A stretch of DNA of 64,000 bases from DASPKX01 sp035627835 (GCA_035627835.1 DASPKX010000025.1:12470-76469); one strand, 5' to 3'. Shown: positions 38,066 to 47,203, counted from the first letter of the stretch. Translations and numbers: made by a program. Notes: generated from the sequence alone by a model not told the origin.

Positions 38066-38335
38066 ATGGCTAAGGCAGAAATCAGTTGGAAATCGCGAAA
38101 CGAGGAGGGGGTTCGCAGGGAGGTTTACGCCCGCCACATCGGCAACAAATGGGTCTTCTTTGTCCGGGAGAATCGATTCGACAACTGGGAGGAGCTTCCC
38201 GAACCACCGCTGGACGATTGGCTCGAGTTGCTCGATGCCGTCACGCGCCGCATTGGCCGCCGCCTGCTCCGCCCGGAGGAAGAAGCTCGCGTAAAGGCTT
38301 CAATTCGGGAACGCTTCCCAGACGCCAAACTTTAA
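38066..38335 (+). CDS. Small conserved-looking protein, unknown function
   Basis: An 89-residue acidic/basic protein with no signal peptide or membrane segment. It starts 3 bp after the ispF stop and ends 4 bp before the next gene, so it is embedded in a tight operon and is very likely real. Visible features are a beta-rich N-terminal half with aromatics (GNKWVFFVRENRFDNWEEL) and a C-terminal amphipathic helix (LLDAVTRRIGRRLLRPEEEA). I do not recognise a family. Confidence 0.75.
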   Translation: MAKAEISWKSRNEEGVRREVYARHIGNKWVFFVRENRFDNWEELPEPPLDDWLELLDAVTRRIGRRLLRPEEEARVKASIRERFPDAKL

Positions 38336-38339
38336 CACT

Positions 38340-39110
38340 ATGCCAAGGCGCGCTCCCCTCATGATCATTTCCCCCTCGACGGACACTCGAGGGGCGGAGT
38401 TCAGCGATTACTCGCTGAATCTTTCCCATGCGTACACGCGCGCGCTGCTCCAGGCCGGTGGTTTGCCCTGGGTTCCCCCTTGCGCCCCCGACGAAGGCTT
38501 TGTTGCGGAAGCCGTGGACCGCGCTGATGGCGTGATGATCAGCGGCGGCGACGATCTGCAGCCGGAACTCTACTCCTCTGACATTCCCGCTGATCTCCGG
38601 GCGACGGTTGGACGGACCGATCCTCCTCGCGACCTCTTCGAAACGCTTCTCATTTGCGAAGCCTTTAAACAACGGAAACCTCTTCTCGCCATCTGCCGCG
38701 GCCATCAGCTCATGAATGTCGTCTTCGGCGGAACGCTCTTCATCGACATCCCCACTCAGGTGCCTGGGGCTTTAAAGCATTGCAAGATGGACAAGAAGAG
38801 CCAGCCCGTGCATGAAGCCGCGCTCCGGCCAAACTCCCAGCTTCAGCGTATTCTCGGCACGCCGACAATAAGCGTGAACAGCACACATCATCAGGCTGTC
38901 TCCAAGGTGGCGGATCTTTTTCAAGCGGCAGCCACAAGTCCCGACGGTGTCATTGAAGCCCTTGAACTCAAAGCGGAGCACGCCAAGCTCATGCCCTGGC
39001 TTGTTTCCGTGCAATTTCATCCGGAGCGCCTCATTGACGCGCATCCCCATTTCCTCAACCTTTTTAAGAGCTTCGTTGATGCGGGAGTGAAGAATTCCAA
39101 GAATCTATGA
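38340..39110 (+). CDS. Gamma-glutamyl-gamma-aminobutyrate hydrolase family (peptidase C26)
   Basis: A 256-residue class I glutamine-amidotransferase-fold hydrolase of the PuuD/peptidase C26 family, whose members split gamma-glutamyl amide bonds. The nucleophile Cys is in LAICRGHQLMNV (about residues 117-128), and the catalytic His/Glu pair is in VSVQFHPERL (about 222-231). The oxyanion region is DGVMISGGDDLQPELY. The true substrate is not evident. It starts 4 bp after the small upstream gene, and its stop overlaps the start of the sigma-54 activator by 4 bp, so it is in one transcript with ispF and the regulator. Confidence 0.9.
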   Translation: MPRRAPLMIISPSTDTRGAEFSDYSLNLSHAYTRALLQAGGLPWVPPCAPDEGFVAEAVDRADGVMISGGDDLQPELYSSDIPADLRATVGRTDPPRDLFETLLICEAFKQRKPLLAICRGHQLMNVVFGGTLFIDIPTQVPGALKHCKMDKKSQPVHEAALRPNSQLQRILGTPTISVNSTHHQAVSKVADLFQAAATSPDGVIEALELKAEHAKLMPWLVSVQFHPERLIDAHPHFLNLFKSFVDAGVKNSKNL

Positions 39111-40477
39111 GCGCACGAGTCATGGTGGTTGACGATGAGGATCCTATTCGATCCTTGCTCAACACCGTCCTAACCAAAGCGGGTTATCAAGTGAGCGAAG
39201 CTGGGGACGGCGCCGCGCTCAAGGACGCCTTCAGCGGCCCTCAGCCCGACGTGATCCTCCTCGACCTGAAGCTGCCGGACGCGGACGGCCTGGAACTCTT
39301 GCCCATCGTTAAAAAGCAATGGCCCGGAGTGGAGGTCATCATCCTCACCGGTTTCGCGACGCTCGATGCGGCTGTCTCCGCCACTAAGCTCGGCGCCTAC
39401 GATTTCCAGAAAAAACCATTCGACCACAAATCGCTCCTGCTCTCTGTTGATCGCGCCCTCGAGCACAAGCAACTCACCGAGCAAACCAGCGCATTGCGCC
39501 AGGCCCTCACTGCCATGAGCAATGGGGCTTCACCCATTTTCCAGAGCCCCGCCATTAAATCGATCGTGCGCACCGTCGAGCGTGTTGCCCCGAGCGATGT
39601 TTCTGTTCTGATTACCGGCGAAAGCGGCACAGGCAAAGAAGTCATCGCGGACCTTATTCACACTCTCAGCCCCCGTTCCAAAGGGCCGTTTATTAAAATT
39701 AACTGCGCCGCCCTCCCTCGTGAACTGATCGAGAGCGAACTTTTCGGCTCCGTCCGTGGCGCGTTCACTGGCGCCCAGGCGGACCGTGAAGGCCTCTTCC
39801 GTCAGGCTGACGGAGGCACTCTGCTCCTAGACGAGTTGGCGGAAATGCCTGTTGAAACTCAGACCAAGCTCCTCCGTGTGCTTCAGGATAAGGAGTTCCG
39901 GCCTGTCGGCGGCAAAACCACTTTCAAGACGGACGTCCGCATCGTCGCCGCCACTAACCAGGAAGTCGAAGTGGCCATTCGCCGCGGCCAACTCCGCGAA
40001 GATCTTTTTTACCGGATCAGCGCCATTACCCTCGCGCTGCCTCCTTTGCGTGATCGCCGTGAAGACATCCTGCCGCTGGCAAATGCATTTCTACGCCGTT
40101 ATGCAGCCCAGGCCGGCCGGACGATCACCGGTTTTACACCAGCCGCCGCTGAGAAACTCCAGCGTTACGACTGGCCCGGCAACGTCCGCCAGCTCCAGAA
40201 TGAAATCCAACGCGCGGTGCTGATGACGGAGCGCCAGGTGGTCGATCTCGCTGATCTTTCCGCTTCGACCGCCGACGCTGCTGCGACTCCCGCTCAGGAA
40301 ACCGAAAGCGGTTACACCATCATGGAAGCCATGGAGCGCAACACCATCCTGCAGGTGCTTCGTGAAACTAATGGCAACAAATTGGAGGCAGCTCGCCGCC
40401 TCGGAATTGGCCGCCAGACCCTCTACAATAAGCTCAAGGCCTACAACATTGCGGACGCCGATTTCAAAAAGGCTTAA
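39107..40477 (+). CDS. Sigma-54-dependent response regulator, NtrC family
   Basis: A 456-residue enhancer-binding activator. Domains: receiver (about 1-120; acidic D9-D10, phospho-acceptor D53 in ILLDLKLPDADG), AAA+ ATPase (about 143-375; Walker A GESGTGKE, the sigma-54 contact loop GAFTGA, Walker B GTLLLDELAEM), and a C-terminal Fis-type helix-turn-helix (about 415-450; GNKLEAARRLGIGRQTLYNKL). It should open sigma-54 promoters after phosphorylation. No histidine kinase is adjacent, so the partner is unknown. It could serve the glnB promoter 7.3 kb upstream, but NtrC-family sequence alone does not prove a nitrogen role. It overlaps the preceding hydrolase by 4 bp. Confidence 0.95.
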   Translation: MSARVMVVDDEDPIRSLLNTVLTKAGYQVSEAGDGAALKDAFSGPQPDVILLDLKLPDADGLELLPIVKKQWPGVEVIILTGFATLDAAVSATKLGAYDFQKKPFDHKSLLLSVDRALEHKQLTEQTSALRQALTAMSNGASPIFQSPAIKSIVRTVERVAPSDVSVLITGESGTGKEVIADLIHTLSPRSKGPFIKINCAALPRELIESELFGSVRGAFTGAQADREGLFRQADGGTLLLDELAEMPVETQTKLLRVLQDKEFRPVGGKTTFKTDVRIVAATNQEVEVAIRRGQLREDLFYRISAITLALPPLRDRREDILPLANAFLRRYAAQAGRTITGFTPAAAEKLQRYDWPGNVRQLQNEIQRAVLMTERQVVDLADLSASTADAAATPAQETESGYTIMEAMERNTILQVLRETNGNKLEAARRLGIGRQTLYNKLKAYNIADADFKKA

Positions 40478-40633
40478 CCGCTCGCGGCGCCTGTCTCCTC
40501 GATGAGGAATTTCCCTCAGTCGCATCCCCTACGCTTCCGCCCCCGCTCTCCGATAATCGATGGTATTGCCGAGTACGCGCGAATCGGCGCTCGCTCAGGT
40601 TGAGCAACCCGCAATCTCAGACGAGCTTGCACC

Positions 40634-40939
40634 ATGAAAAAGACATTGTTGTTAGCAGCTCTGGCAACCGGCCTCTTCATTGGATGTGACAACGCTCACA
40701 AGACCATTGACGACGAAACGGCGACTGCCAAAGCAGAGCTGAACATCGATAAAGATCGTGTGGATAACGCGATTGACCGCGCCAAGGAGAACGTTGAGGA
40801 AAGCGCTGAAAAGGCCAAAGCTGACCTCGAAGCCAAGCGCGATTCCGCCAAGGCCCAGATCGAGGCTGACAAAAAGTCCATCGAAGCTGAAGCCGAAGCT
40901 GACAAGAAGAAGCTCGAAATCGAAGTGAATAAAGATTAA
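40634..40939 (+). CDS. Small helical lipoprotein
   Basis: A 101-residue protein with a lipoprotein signal: KKTLLLAALATGLFIGCDN, a lipobox with Cys at about residue 18. The mature part is almost wholly charged helix rich in Ala, Glu, Lys and Asp with repeating KAxLE/ADKK patterns, predicting a long coiled coil, like Lpp-type or YtxH-like envelope proteins. It is anchored in a membrane facing the periplasm. It is a single-gene unit, followed directly by a terminator (40964-40996), which supports an abundant, separately transcribed product. Confidence 0.85.
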   Translation: MKKTLLLAALATGLFIGCDNAHKTIDDETATAKAELNIDKDRVDNAIDRAKENVEESAEKAKADLEAKRDSAKAQIEADKKSIEAEAEADKKKLEIEVNKD

Positions 40940-40963
40940 TTCACGTTCTCAAACTTCGAGAAG

Positions 40964-40996
40964 AAGCGCCTGCCTAACGGTCGGGCGCTTTTCTTT
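40964..40996 (+). terminator. Intrinsic terminator after the lipoprotein gene
   Basis: A GC-rich hairpin, AAGCGCC-TGCC paired with GGT-CGGGCGCTT (one bulge), is followed by ttcttttg. It starts 24 bp after the stop codon. Confidence 0.75.
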
Positions 40997-41032
40997 TGTC
41001 CATTAACCGCCGCGCAGGCGCGTCATTCTTTG

Positions 41033-41064
41033 TTGACATGTAATCCGGTTCGAAATACATGTCA
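41033..41064 (+). promoter_or_regulatory. TTGACA promoter overlapping a perfect inverted repeat
   Basis: A perfect 9-bp inverted repeat, TGACATGTA and TACATGTCA (13-bp gap), spans 41034-41064. Its left arm overlaps a consensus -35 box TTGACA (41033-41038). A poor -10 candidate, TACATG, follows at 17 bp. The layout fits a repressor operator for the gene at 41096. Confidence 0.5.
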
Positions 41065-41095
41065 TGCGCAGTGCCGCGCGGAGCGTCTAAGAACT

Positions 41096-42058
41096 ATGGC
41101 GAATCAACTGCTAACCTATGCCGTCTACAATCTCTTGAAGATTGCCCGAGCCCTTTTCCCCGTCCTGCTCTCTGCGATCACGGGGTTGGCTGCGGAGCGC
41201 TTCACGGTCGCCACCTACAACATTGAGAACTACCTGGACGTTCAAGCTGCTGGCCGCGAACTGAAGTCTCCCGAGTCGCGCGCGAAAGTTCATGAATACA
41301 TCCTCCTGATGAAGCCTGATGTTTTAGCGCTGCAGGAGATCGGCTCTAGCAACTCGCTCGCCCAACTACGCACAACTCTCAAAGCCGCAGGCCTGGATTA
41401 TCCTCACACCGCCTTCGTGGATGGGCCAGATCCCTTCCTCAACCTCGCTGTCCTGAGCCGGTTCCCGATCATCGCCCAAAGAGCCCACACAAACGAGAAC
41501 TACCTCTTGCGCGGGAAGCGATTTCGCGCTGCCCGCGGCTTTGCGGAGGTGGATCTGCGCGTGAACCCACATTACCAGTTCACCTTGGTTACCGCCCATC
41601 TGAAGTCCCGCCGCGCCTCCGCCGAAGCGGACGAATCGGAGATGCGCGAACAGGAAGCCTTGTTGCTGCGCGAAAAAGTCGATGCAGTTTTCCAGCGGAA
41701 CCCAAACGCGAACTTGATCGTTCTTGGGGACATGAACGACGTTCGCAGCAGCAAAACCGTTCGCACACTGATGGGTCGCGGACGCACAGCCTTGCTCGAT
41801 CTTCGGCCATCTGAGCGCAACGGGGACAATCGATCCACAGGCCGCGACAGCCTTGACGACCGCGCCATCACTTGGACGCACCATTTTGTCCGTGATGACA
41901 CCTACAGCCGCTCCGATTACATCTTCGTCAGTCCCGGAATGTTCCGGGAACTGCGTCCAGAAGCCACTTACATTCCCACTTTGGCGAACTGGGGTTTGGC
42001 TTCTGACCGCCGTCCCGTGATCGCCACATTCGTGGCTGAAGAGGTTGGCAGTCGTTAA
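41096..42058 (+). CDS. Endonuclease/exonuclease/phosphatase family protein, altered catalytic His
   Basis: I use ATG 41096 (320 residues), which gives an N-terminal hydrophobic segment (about 5-33, likely signal anchor or signal peptide) before the EEP fold; the alternative start at 41030 lies inside the promoter-like repeat. Family motifs are FTVATYNIENYL (about 38-49), the metal-binding Glu in LALQEIGSS, the VTAHLKSR strand with catalytic-type His, and GDMNDVRSS. At the C-terminus, where EEP enzymes have S-D-H with a catalytic His, this protein reads LASDRRPVIATF, with Arg instead of His. It may be inactive as a phosphodiesterase or use altered chemistry. Its natural substrate is unknown. 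Confidence 0.82.
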   Translation: MANQLLTYAVYNLLKIARALFPVLLSAITGLAAERFTVATYNIENYLDVQAAGRELKSPESRAKVHEYILLMKPDVLALQEIGSSNSLAQLRTTLKAAGLDYPHTAFVDGPDPFLNLAVLSRFPIIAQRAHTNENYLLRGKRFRAARGFAEVDLRVNPHYQFTLVTAHLKSRRASAEADESEMREQEALLLREKVDAVFQRNPNANLIVLGDMNDVRSSKTVRTLMGRGRTALLDLRPSERNGDNRSTGRDSLDDRAITWTHHFVRDDTYSRSDYIFVSPGMFRELRPEATYIPTLANWGLASDRRPVIATFVAEEVGSR

Positions 42059-42106
42059 CCCTCTTTCTTGAACTCACCCCTAAACCTGCCATCGTAGCCC
42101 GACGAA

Positions 42107-43966
42107 ATGCGACATCTTCGCAAAATACTGGAGTTCGGCGGCCCCTACTTGCGGAAGTATTTGGGCCGGCTGGTCACCGGCATTTTGCTCGGTGTGATCT
42201 TCGGCCTATCCAGCACGCTCATCCTGGGCGCCGCCAACACCCTCTTCCAACGCCTCGACCCCGCCGAGCAGGAGCAGGCCCAAGACGTACGTAAGAAACC
42301 ACTCACCGGCATCAAAGCACGAGTTGCCGAAATTAAAGCAGAGCTAAATGCGAAGGTTGATCCCTGGCTGCCATTAGCCGGACGCCACATTGACTCGAAG
42401 CAAGTAGCGGCTGTCCTGCTGATTCTTCCGCTCCTGTTCGCGTTCCGCGGCTATATTGGCTACCTCAGCAGCTATTGCATGGGTTGGGTCAGTGAACGCG
42501 TGATCAATGATCTTCGTGTCGATGTCCTTCAAAAGATGAACTCCCTCTCGCTCGATTTTTTCAATCGCTCCAGCATGGGCGACCTCGTTGCGCGCGTGAA
42601 CATGGACACTGCCGCGCTCCAGAAATCGCTGAATCTCGGCTTTAGTGACTTAATCAAAGAGCCCGTCACCATCATTGGTGTTTATACCTTTCTCTTCATT
42701 ATCGATTGGAAGCTGACCCTTTTCGTCATGGTCTTCCTTCCTGCCTGCATTGCGCCGATCATCGTGCTCGGCCGTAAAGCGCGGAAAGCAGGCGCGGGCA
42801 ACGTCAAGGCAAGCGTCGCTCAGGCAAATCTGTTGCTCGAATTTCTCTCTGGCGTTCGGGTTGTCAAAGCCTACGCCCTTGAATCCATTCAACTGGCGCG
42901 CTTTAAGGAAGAATCACGCCAGCTCGTCCATCACGGCATGAAAGGCATTCAAGCTAAGGAGCTGCTCAACCCGATAATCGAAACCATCTCCGCCTTGGGA
43001 ATCGGCATTCTCATCTGCTACATCTTCTGGAGCGGGCGCTCCCTTGCTGATATGGCCATTTTCCTCGGAGGTGTGGCCTCCGTCTACACCCCCATTAAGA
43101 AGCTCGGCAACCTCCACGTCATGCTTCAGCAATCCAGCATTGGTGTGGAGCGCTTGCGTGGCATCTTGAGCGAGCAACCGACCGTAAAGGAGCCAATCTC
43201 ACCGAAACCCTTCAGCCGTTTCACTCGCGGCATCGAGTTTCGTGGAGTCACCTTTGCCTACGGCAAGGAGGCGGTCCTTCAAGGCATCGATTTGGTAATC
43301 CCAGCCGGCCACAAGCTCGGAATTGCTGGTGAAAGCGGCTCGGGCAAATCGACCCTGATTAATCTCCTGTTTCGTTTCTACGATCCGACCCGTGGTGCCG
43401 TTCTGATAGACGGCGAGGATGCCCGCGAACTCAGTTCAACCGCGCTTCGGAGCCAAATGGCATTGGTCAGCCAGGAAATCGTTCTATTCGATCAAACTGT
43501 TGCGGAGAACATCGGTCTCGGAAAACCGGGCGCCACTCAGCAGGAAATTGAGGACGCCGCGCGCGCCGCCCATGCGCACGATTTCATTCGTGCTCTCCCC
43601 AATGGCTACCAAACTCGTGTTGGCGAGCGAGGCGTCATGCTTTCTGGCGGCCAGCGCCAGCGCATTGCCATTGCAAGGGCTTTCATACGACAGGCTCCCA
43701 TCCTCGCTCTCGATGAAGCCACCGCCGCCCTCGACGCGCAGTCAGAGTCCGAGGTTCAAAGAGCGCTCGAAAGCATCGCGGCAAACAAAACAGTGATTTG
43801 CGTCGCGCATCGACTCTCCACACTTGCGAGCATGGATGAAATCATTTTCATGGCGCAGGGCCGAATCGTTGAGCGCGGCAGCTTCGATTCATTGCTCCGC
43901 GCCAATGGCGGTTTTGCCGCCATGGCCCGGCAACAAGGCATCATGCCCCGCACTGTCGCCGCTTAG
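42107..43966 (+). CDS. ABC transporter, MsbA/lipid-exporter type (fused permease-ATPase)
   Basis: A 619-residue half-transporter with both domains in one chain. The membrane domain (about residues 1-345) holds six helices and the coupling segment YALESIQLARF. A region of about 40 residues between helices 1 and 2 (EQEQAQDVRKK...) is longer than in E. coli MsbA. The ATPase (about 365-600) has Walker A GESGSGKST, Q loop SQEIVLFDQTVAENI, signature MLSGGQRQRIAIARA, Walker B ILALDEATAALD, and H loop CVAHRLST. It probably exports lipid or lipopolysaccharide precursors as a homodimer. It begins 48 bp after the EEP gene in the same direction and ends 3 bp before a convergent stop. Confidence 0.9.
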   Translation: MRHLRKILEFGGPYLRKYLGRLVTGILLGVIFGLSSTLILGAANTLFQRLDPAEQEQAQDVRKKPLTGIKARVAEIKAELNAKVDPWLPLAGRHIDSKQVAAVLLILPLLFAFRGYIGYLSSYCMGWVSERVINDLRVDVLQKMNSLSLDFFNRSSMGDLVARVNMDTAALQKSLNLGFSDLIKEPVTIIGVYTFLFIIDWKLTLFVMVFLPACIAPIIVLGRKARKAGAGNVKASVAQANLLLEFLSGVRVVKAYALESIQLARFKEESRQLVHHGMKGIQAKELLNPIIETISALGIGILICYIFWSGRSLADMAIFLGGVASVYTPIKKLGNLHVMLQQSSIGVERLRGILSEQPTVKEPISPKPFSRFTRGIEFRGVTFAYGKEAVLQGIDLVIPAGHKLGIAGESGSGKSTLINLLFRFYDPTRGAVLIDGEDARELSSTALRSQMALVSQEIVLFDQTVAENIGLGKPGATQQEIEDAARAAHAHDFIRALPNGYQTRVGERGVMLSGGQRQRIAIARAFIRQAPILALDEATAALDAQSESEVQRALESIAANKTVICVAHRLSTLASMDEIIFMAQGRIVERGSFDSLLRANGGFAAMARQQGIMPRTVAA

Positions 43967-43969
43967 CTC

Positions 43970-45970
43970 TTACTTTAACTTCCATTCCTCATTAAAGAAC
44001 CCAGCAAGAGCAATCCTGCCGGGCGCGCGTGAGGAGGGCGGCTGAGTGACATCAACAATTGCGTAATCCGGCAGCTTCGGAACCTGCCGAGCATTGTTTA
44101 AGTAGTCGTAATCGCGAAAGGTGAACCCGCTGTTCAGCACAACGTAACGCTTTGGCGCCTTCGGGTTTGGGTAGATTAGAATGGGGACATGGTTTTTCGA
44201 GTCAAACCTGTCGTTCCCGAGCTGAAGCGTTTCAGCAGTCCATTGTGCCGGTAACGCAGGCAGCAGGTGAGCCAGCGCCTTGTTGCTTCCTGGATCTCCC
44301 CAAAGAACAACATTGTTGTCCTGCATCAACTCCGGCGTAAGGTCAGTGTCATTTATTACGCGCGCATCACCGCGGAATTGCTTTCGCCAATGCTGGATCG
44401 CGCGCTCCAGCTCCGCCTTCGCCCACTTATCCGTTGCCGCGTGAAATCCCGGGGCCGTCGGACGAACAAAGATGAAGCTGTCCATAAAGGCGTCATCGAT
44501 CGCGCCTTGAAGCCCATGCTCTTTGCGCAGGCCGCGAGCTGTTTCATTCGTAATGCGCCAGCCAGCTTCGGTTCTCGCGAGGCGGGCGCCCCACGAACGG
44601 TCGCTCTGGACGCGCGGACCTTGGACACTGGAGCCGTCGATTCTAATGAGAGGCTGGCTGGTGGCATTCAGAGGGCAAAGGCCGGAAGGCATGTGCAAAG
44701 TCAAGGCGGTCACATTGGTGGTGCTGACTTCAATCAGCGAAGATCCGGCAATCGTGGCATGCACATCCGCGCGCTTCCAATGCTCACCCAAGCCTTCAAT
44801 CGTGACCCAGTAAGACTGGTTGTAGCGAAGGGTTGAAGTGGTGAACTTCACCGACCGCGGAAGGGGATCACGACCTTGAGCCACGATGCTGTCGATACGT
44901 GCGTTGATCTCCCTTTTCGCGTCTGGATGATAACTGTGGCCGGTCTTTGGCCCAATGACATGAGTGAGTTCCAGGCCCTCCTTCGCCATAGCCTGCGCCA
45001 TGATATCCGCTGCCTGCTTCTGCTTATCCGTTTCGCCGCTGTAAGCAACGGTAGGCACGTTGAACAGGTTCAGCGCGTATTCGGTGCAGTCATAAAGGCG
45101 CCAAAGCGCGCGCTCATAATCAGGCGGCTGCAGAGATTCGTTCTGGAACACACGCAGAAAATCCGGCGTCTCAGCAAACCCAGCCCCCGGCGCGGATGCT
45201 GCCCAAAGCGTGGGGTAATGAACACTGAACTGCCACGCCGCCGCGCCTCCCATGGAAAAACCACGGTTCACCAGACGATTTGAGTCTATCGGATACTGCT
45301 GTTGAACGTGCGCCAGGGCTTCCAATAAATCGATCTCGCCAGCGAACTTGTTCGCGTTGCAGTACCGCCCGTAAAGATGCAGCACGAAGGCGTTCTCTGG
45401 AACAAACTGCCCCTTATCACGCATGCGATCACGAATGAACCGCAGTTCCGTGAGCTTCTCGTCCCGCCCATGATACCAGGTGTCCAACCGGAACTTCACC
45501 GGTGTGTTGGGGCTGTAACTGGAGGGGACGACCAAGCCATAAGGTTGCACACTGCCATCGATCCGCGAAACATAAGCGCGCACAACCAACCCCGTCGCCG
45601 TTGTCCATGGAGCGGTCCCCTGCTCCAGTTCCCCCGCGCGCCTGAGACCTTCCTGCACAATCTCCCGCGCTGCTTTGACGTCGTTAGTCGCATCGTAAAC
45701 CTCATTGTAATCGAGCGCGTAGCGCAGCGCCTTTCGGAAGACCTCCACTTCTGGGAGATGCCGCCGCACCACCGCGTTCGTGCGAGACTGAAGCCTTGTG
45801 ATCACCTCAGCCAATGACTTGGCTCCCCGTTCCATCTCGGCGCGATCAGCCTCTAATATCTGCACTCCCGGTGGAGGAACGGGGCGAACGTTCTCGGCCT
45901 TGTTATCAGCCGGACTATCTGCAAAGACGCAAGCGCAAGAGAACAGCAAACCAATGGCGAAATGCTTCAT
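43970..45970 (-). CDS. Secreted alpha/beta-hydrolase (esterase or peptidase-like)
   Basis: A 666-residue exported hydrolase. A signal peptide (KHFAIGLLFSCACVFA) ends near residue 18. After a helical region (about 40-130) comes an alpha/beta-hydrolase core (about 140-380): nucleophile Ser in NRGFSMGGAAAW (about residue 247), acid candidate in VAYSGETDKQ, and His in GPKTGHSYHP. The remaining C-terminal half (about 385-666) contains a beta-rich segment and a Rossmann-like region (NNVVLWGDPGSNKAL). The set resembles PHB-depolymerase or prolyl-oligopeptidase-like enzymes found in PVC bacteria that act on plant or algal polymers, but the substrate is not defined. It converges with the ABC gene and diverges from the oxidoreductase at 46073. 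Confidence 0.82.
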   Translation of the reverse strand: MKHFAIGLLFSCACVFADSPADNKAENVRPVPPPGVQILEADRAEMERGAKSLAEVITRLQSRTNAVVRRHLPEVEVFRKALRYALDYNEVYDATNDVKAAREIVQEGLRRAGELEQGTAPWTTATGLVVRAYVSRIDGSVQPYGLVVPSSYSPNTPVKFRLDTWYHGRDEKLTELRFIRDRMRDKGQFVPENAFVLHLYGRYCNANKFAGEIDLLEALAHVQQQYPIDSNRLVNRGFSMGGAAAWQFSVHYPTLWAASAPGAGFAETPDFLRVFQNESLQPPDYERALWRLYDCTEYALNLFNVPTVAYSGETDKQKQAADIMAQAMAKEGLELTHVIGPKTGHSYHPDAKREINARIDSIVAQGRDPLPRSVKFTTSTLRYNQSYWVTIEGLGEHWKRADVHATIAGSSLIEVSTTNVTALTLHMPSGLCPLNATSQPLIRIDGSSVQGPRVQSDRSWGARLARTEAGWRITNETARGLRKEHGLQGAIDDAFMDSFIFVRPTAPGFHAATDKWAKAELERAIQHWRKQFRGDARVINDTDLTPELMQDNNVVLWGDPGSNKALAHLLPALPAQWTAETLQLGNDRFDSKNHVPILIYPNPKAPKRYVVLNSGFTFRDYDYLNNARQVPKLPDYAIVDVTQPPSSRAPGRIALAGFFNEEWKLK

Positions 45971-46072
45971 GTGGATGCACGCACCCTACCGAGACTTCGA
46001 CCCCAAACAAGTGTCGAAATGCTTTTCACTCTGGAAAAGAAGCAAGGCTTTCGCCAACCTTTGGCCTCTCCT

Positions 46073-47155
46073 ATGAAACGAACAAAGGTGGCCATCCTCG
46101 GCGCGGGTTTTATCTCCGACATTCACATGGAGTCATATCATCGCTTCATTCCTGAAGCGGAAGTGGTCGGTGTCTTTTCCCGCAGTAAACAGCGCGCGGA
46201 TGAGTTCGCAAACCGTCATGGAATTTCCCGGACGTTCGAAACCATCGAGGCAGCCATTCAGGAGTCGGGCGCCGAAGTCATCGATATCTGCCTCCCCAAT
46301 TTCCTCCACGCCAAAGCCACTCTCCTGGCTGCCGCCGCAGGCAAACACGTCATCATCGAAAAGCCGCTCTGCCTCAATTTCGAAGAAGGCGAAGCCATGA
46401 TTGCGGCCTGCAAAAAGGCTGGCGTGAAGCTCATGTACGCGGAGGAGCTATGTTTCGCGCCAAAGTATGAGCGCGTCCGCAAGCTCGTGCAGGAGGGCGC
46501 TGTTGGCGAAATCTACATGCTCAAGCAGGGTGAGAAACACTCCGGCCCCCACAGCGATTGGTTCTACGACGTCACCCAATCGGGCGGGGGCGTGCTGATG
46601 GACATGGGCTGCCACGCTCTTGCTTGGTTCCGTTGGATGCTGGGCCGCAACCCCAAGCCCCTCAGCGTTTACGCAACGATGGACACCGTCTTCCACAAAG
46701 CCCGCACCAAAGGCGAAGACAATTCACTGACGATTGTTGAATTTGAGGGTGGCGTGACGTGTGTGGCGGAAAACAGCTGGGCCAAGCACGGCGGCATGGA
46801 CGACTTCATCGAAGTTTACGGCACCGGCGGGGTCGTGTACGCCGATCTCTTCATGGGCAACGCGGCCATGACTTACAGCGAGAAGGGCTACGGCTACGCC
46901 ATGGAGAAAGCCGGAACAACCCAGGGGTGGACCTTCACGATCTTTGAAGAGGCTTTCAATCAAGGGTACCCGCAGGAGTTAAAGCATTTCATCGATTGCG
47001 TGCAGAACGACAAACAACCGCTCGTCACCGGTGAAGATGGCCTGGTTGTATTGGAATTGATGTGCGCCGCCTACGAATCAGCCGGACGAGGTGCCAAGGT
47101 GCCGCTGCCTTTCAGGCCCAATGTTCGCACGCCTATCGAGCTTTGGCGTCGCTAA
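46073..47155 (+). CDS. Gfo/Idh/MocA family oxidoreductase
   Basis: I place the start at ATG 46073 (360 residues, MKRTKVAILGAGFIS), since the longer frame from 45962 runs across the divergent hydrolase start. An N-terminal Rossmann fold binds NAD(P) through GAGFIS (about residues 9-14). The conserved EKP motif of the family is in HVIIEKPLCL (about 92-101). The C-terminal catalytic domain has GGGVLMDMGCHALAWFRW with the expected active-site His (about residue 180). Members oxidise or reduce sugars and cyclitols; the substrate is unknown. The next gene begins 48 bp after its stop. Confidence 0.92.
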   Translation: MKRTKVAILGAGFISDIHMESYHRFIPEAEVVGVFSRSKQRADEFANRHGISRTFETIEAAIQESGAEVIDICLPNFLHAKATLLAAAAGKHVIIEKPLCLNFEEGEAMIAACKKAGVKLMYAEELCFAPKYERVRKLVQEGAVGEIYMLKQGEKHSGPHSDWFYDVTQSGGGVLMDMGCHALAWFRWMLGRNPKPLSVYATMDTVFHKARTKGEDNSLTIVEFEGGVTCVAENSWAKHGGMDDFIEVYGTGGVVYADLFMGNAAMTYSEKGYGYAMEKAGTTQGWTFTIFEEAFNQGYPQELKHFIDCVQNDKQPLVTGEDGLVVLELMCAAYESAGRGAKVPLPFRPNVRTPIELWRR

Positions 47156-47171
47156 TCGAGGGGGGCTTGTC

Positions 47172-47189
47172 GCCGTCAGGAATGACGGC
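47172..47189 (+). other. Hairpin with GGAA loop
   Basis: A perfect 7-bp stem, GCCGTCA and TGACGGC, is closed by a GGAA tetraloop. It lies between the oxidoreductase and the dienelactone hydrolase gene, 15 bp before the latter. No T-run follows, so RNA processing or a weak attenuator is as likely as termination. Confidence 0.35.
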
Positions 47190-47203
47190 AAACTGATGAT
47201 CAT

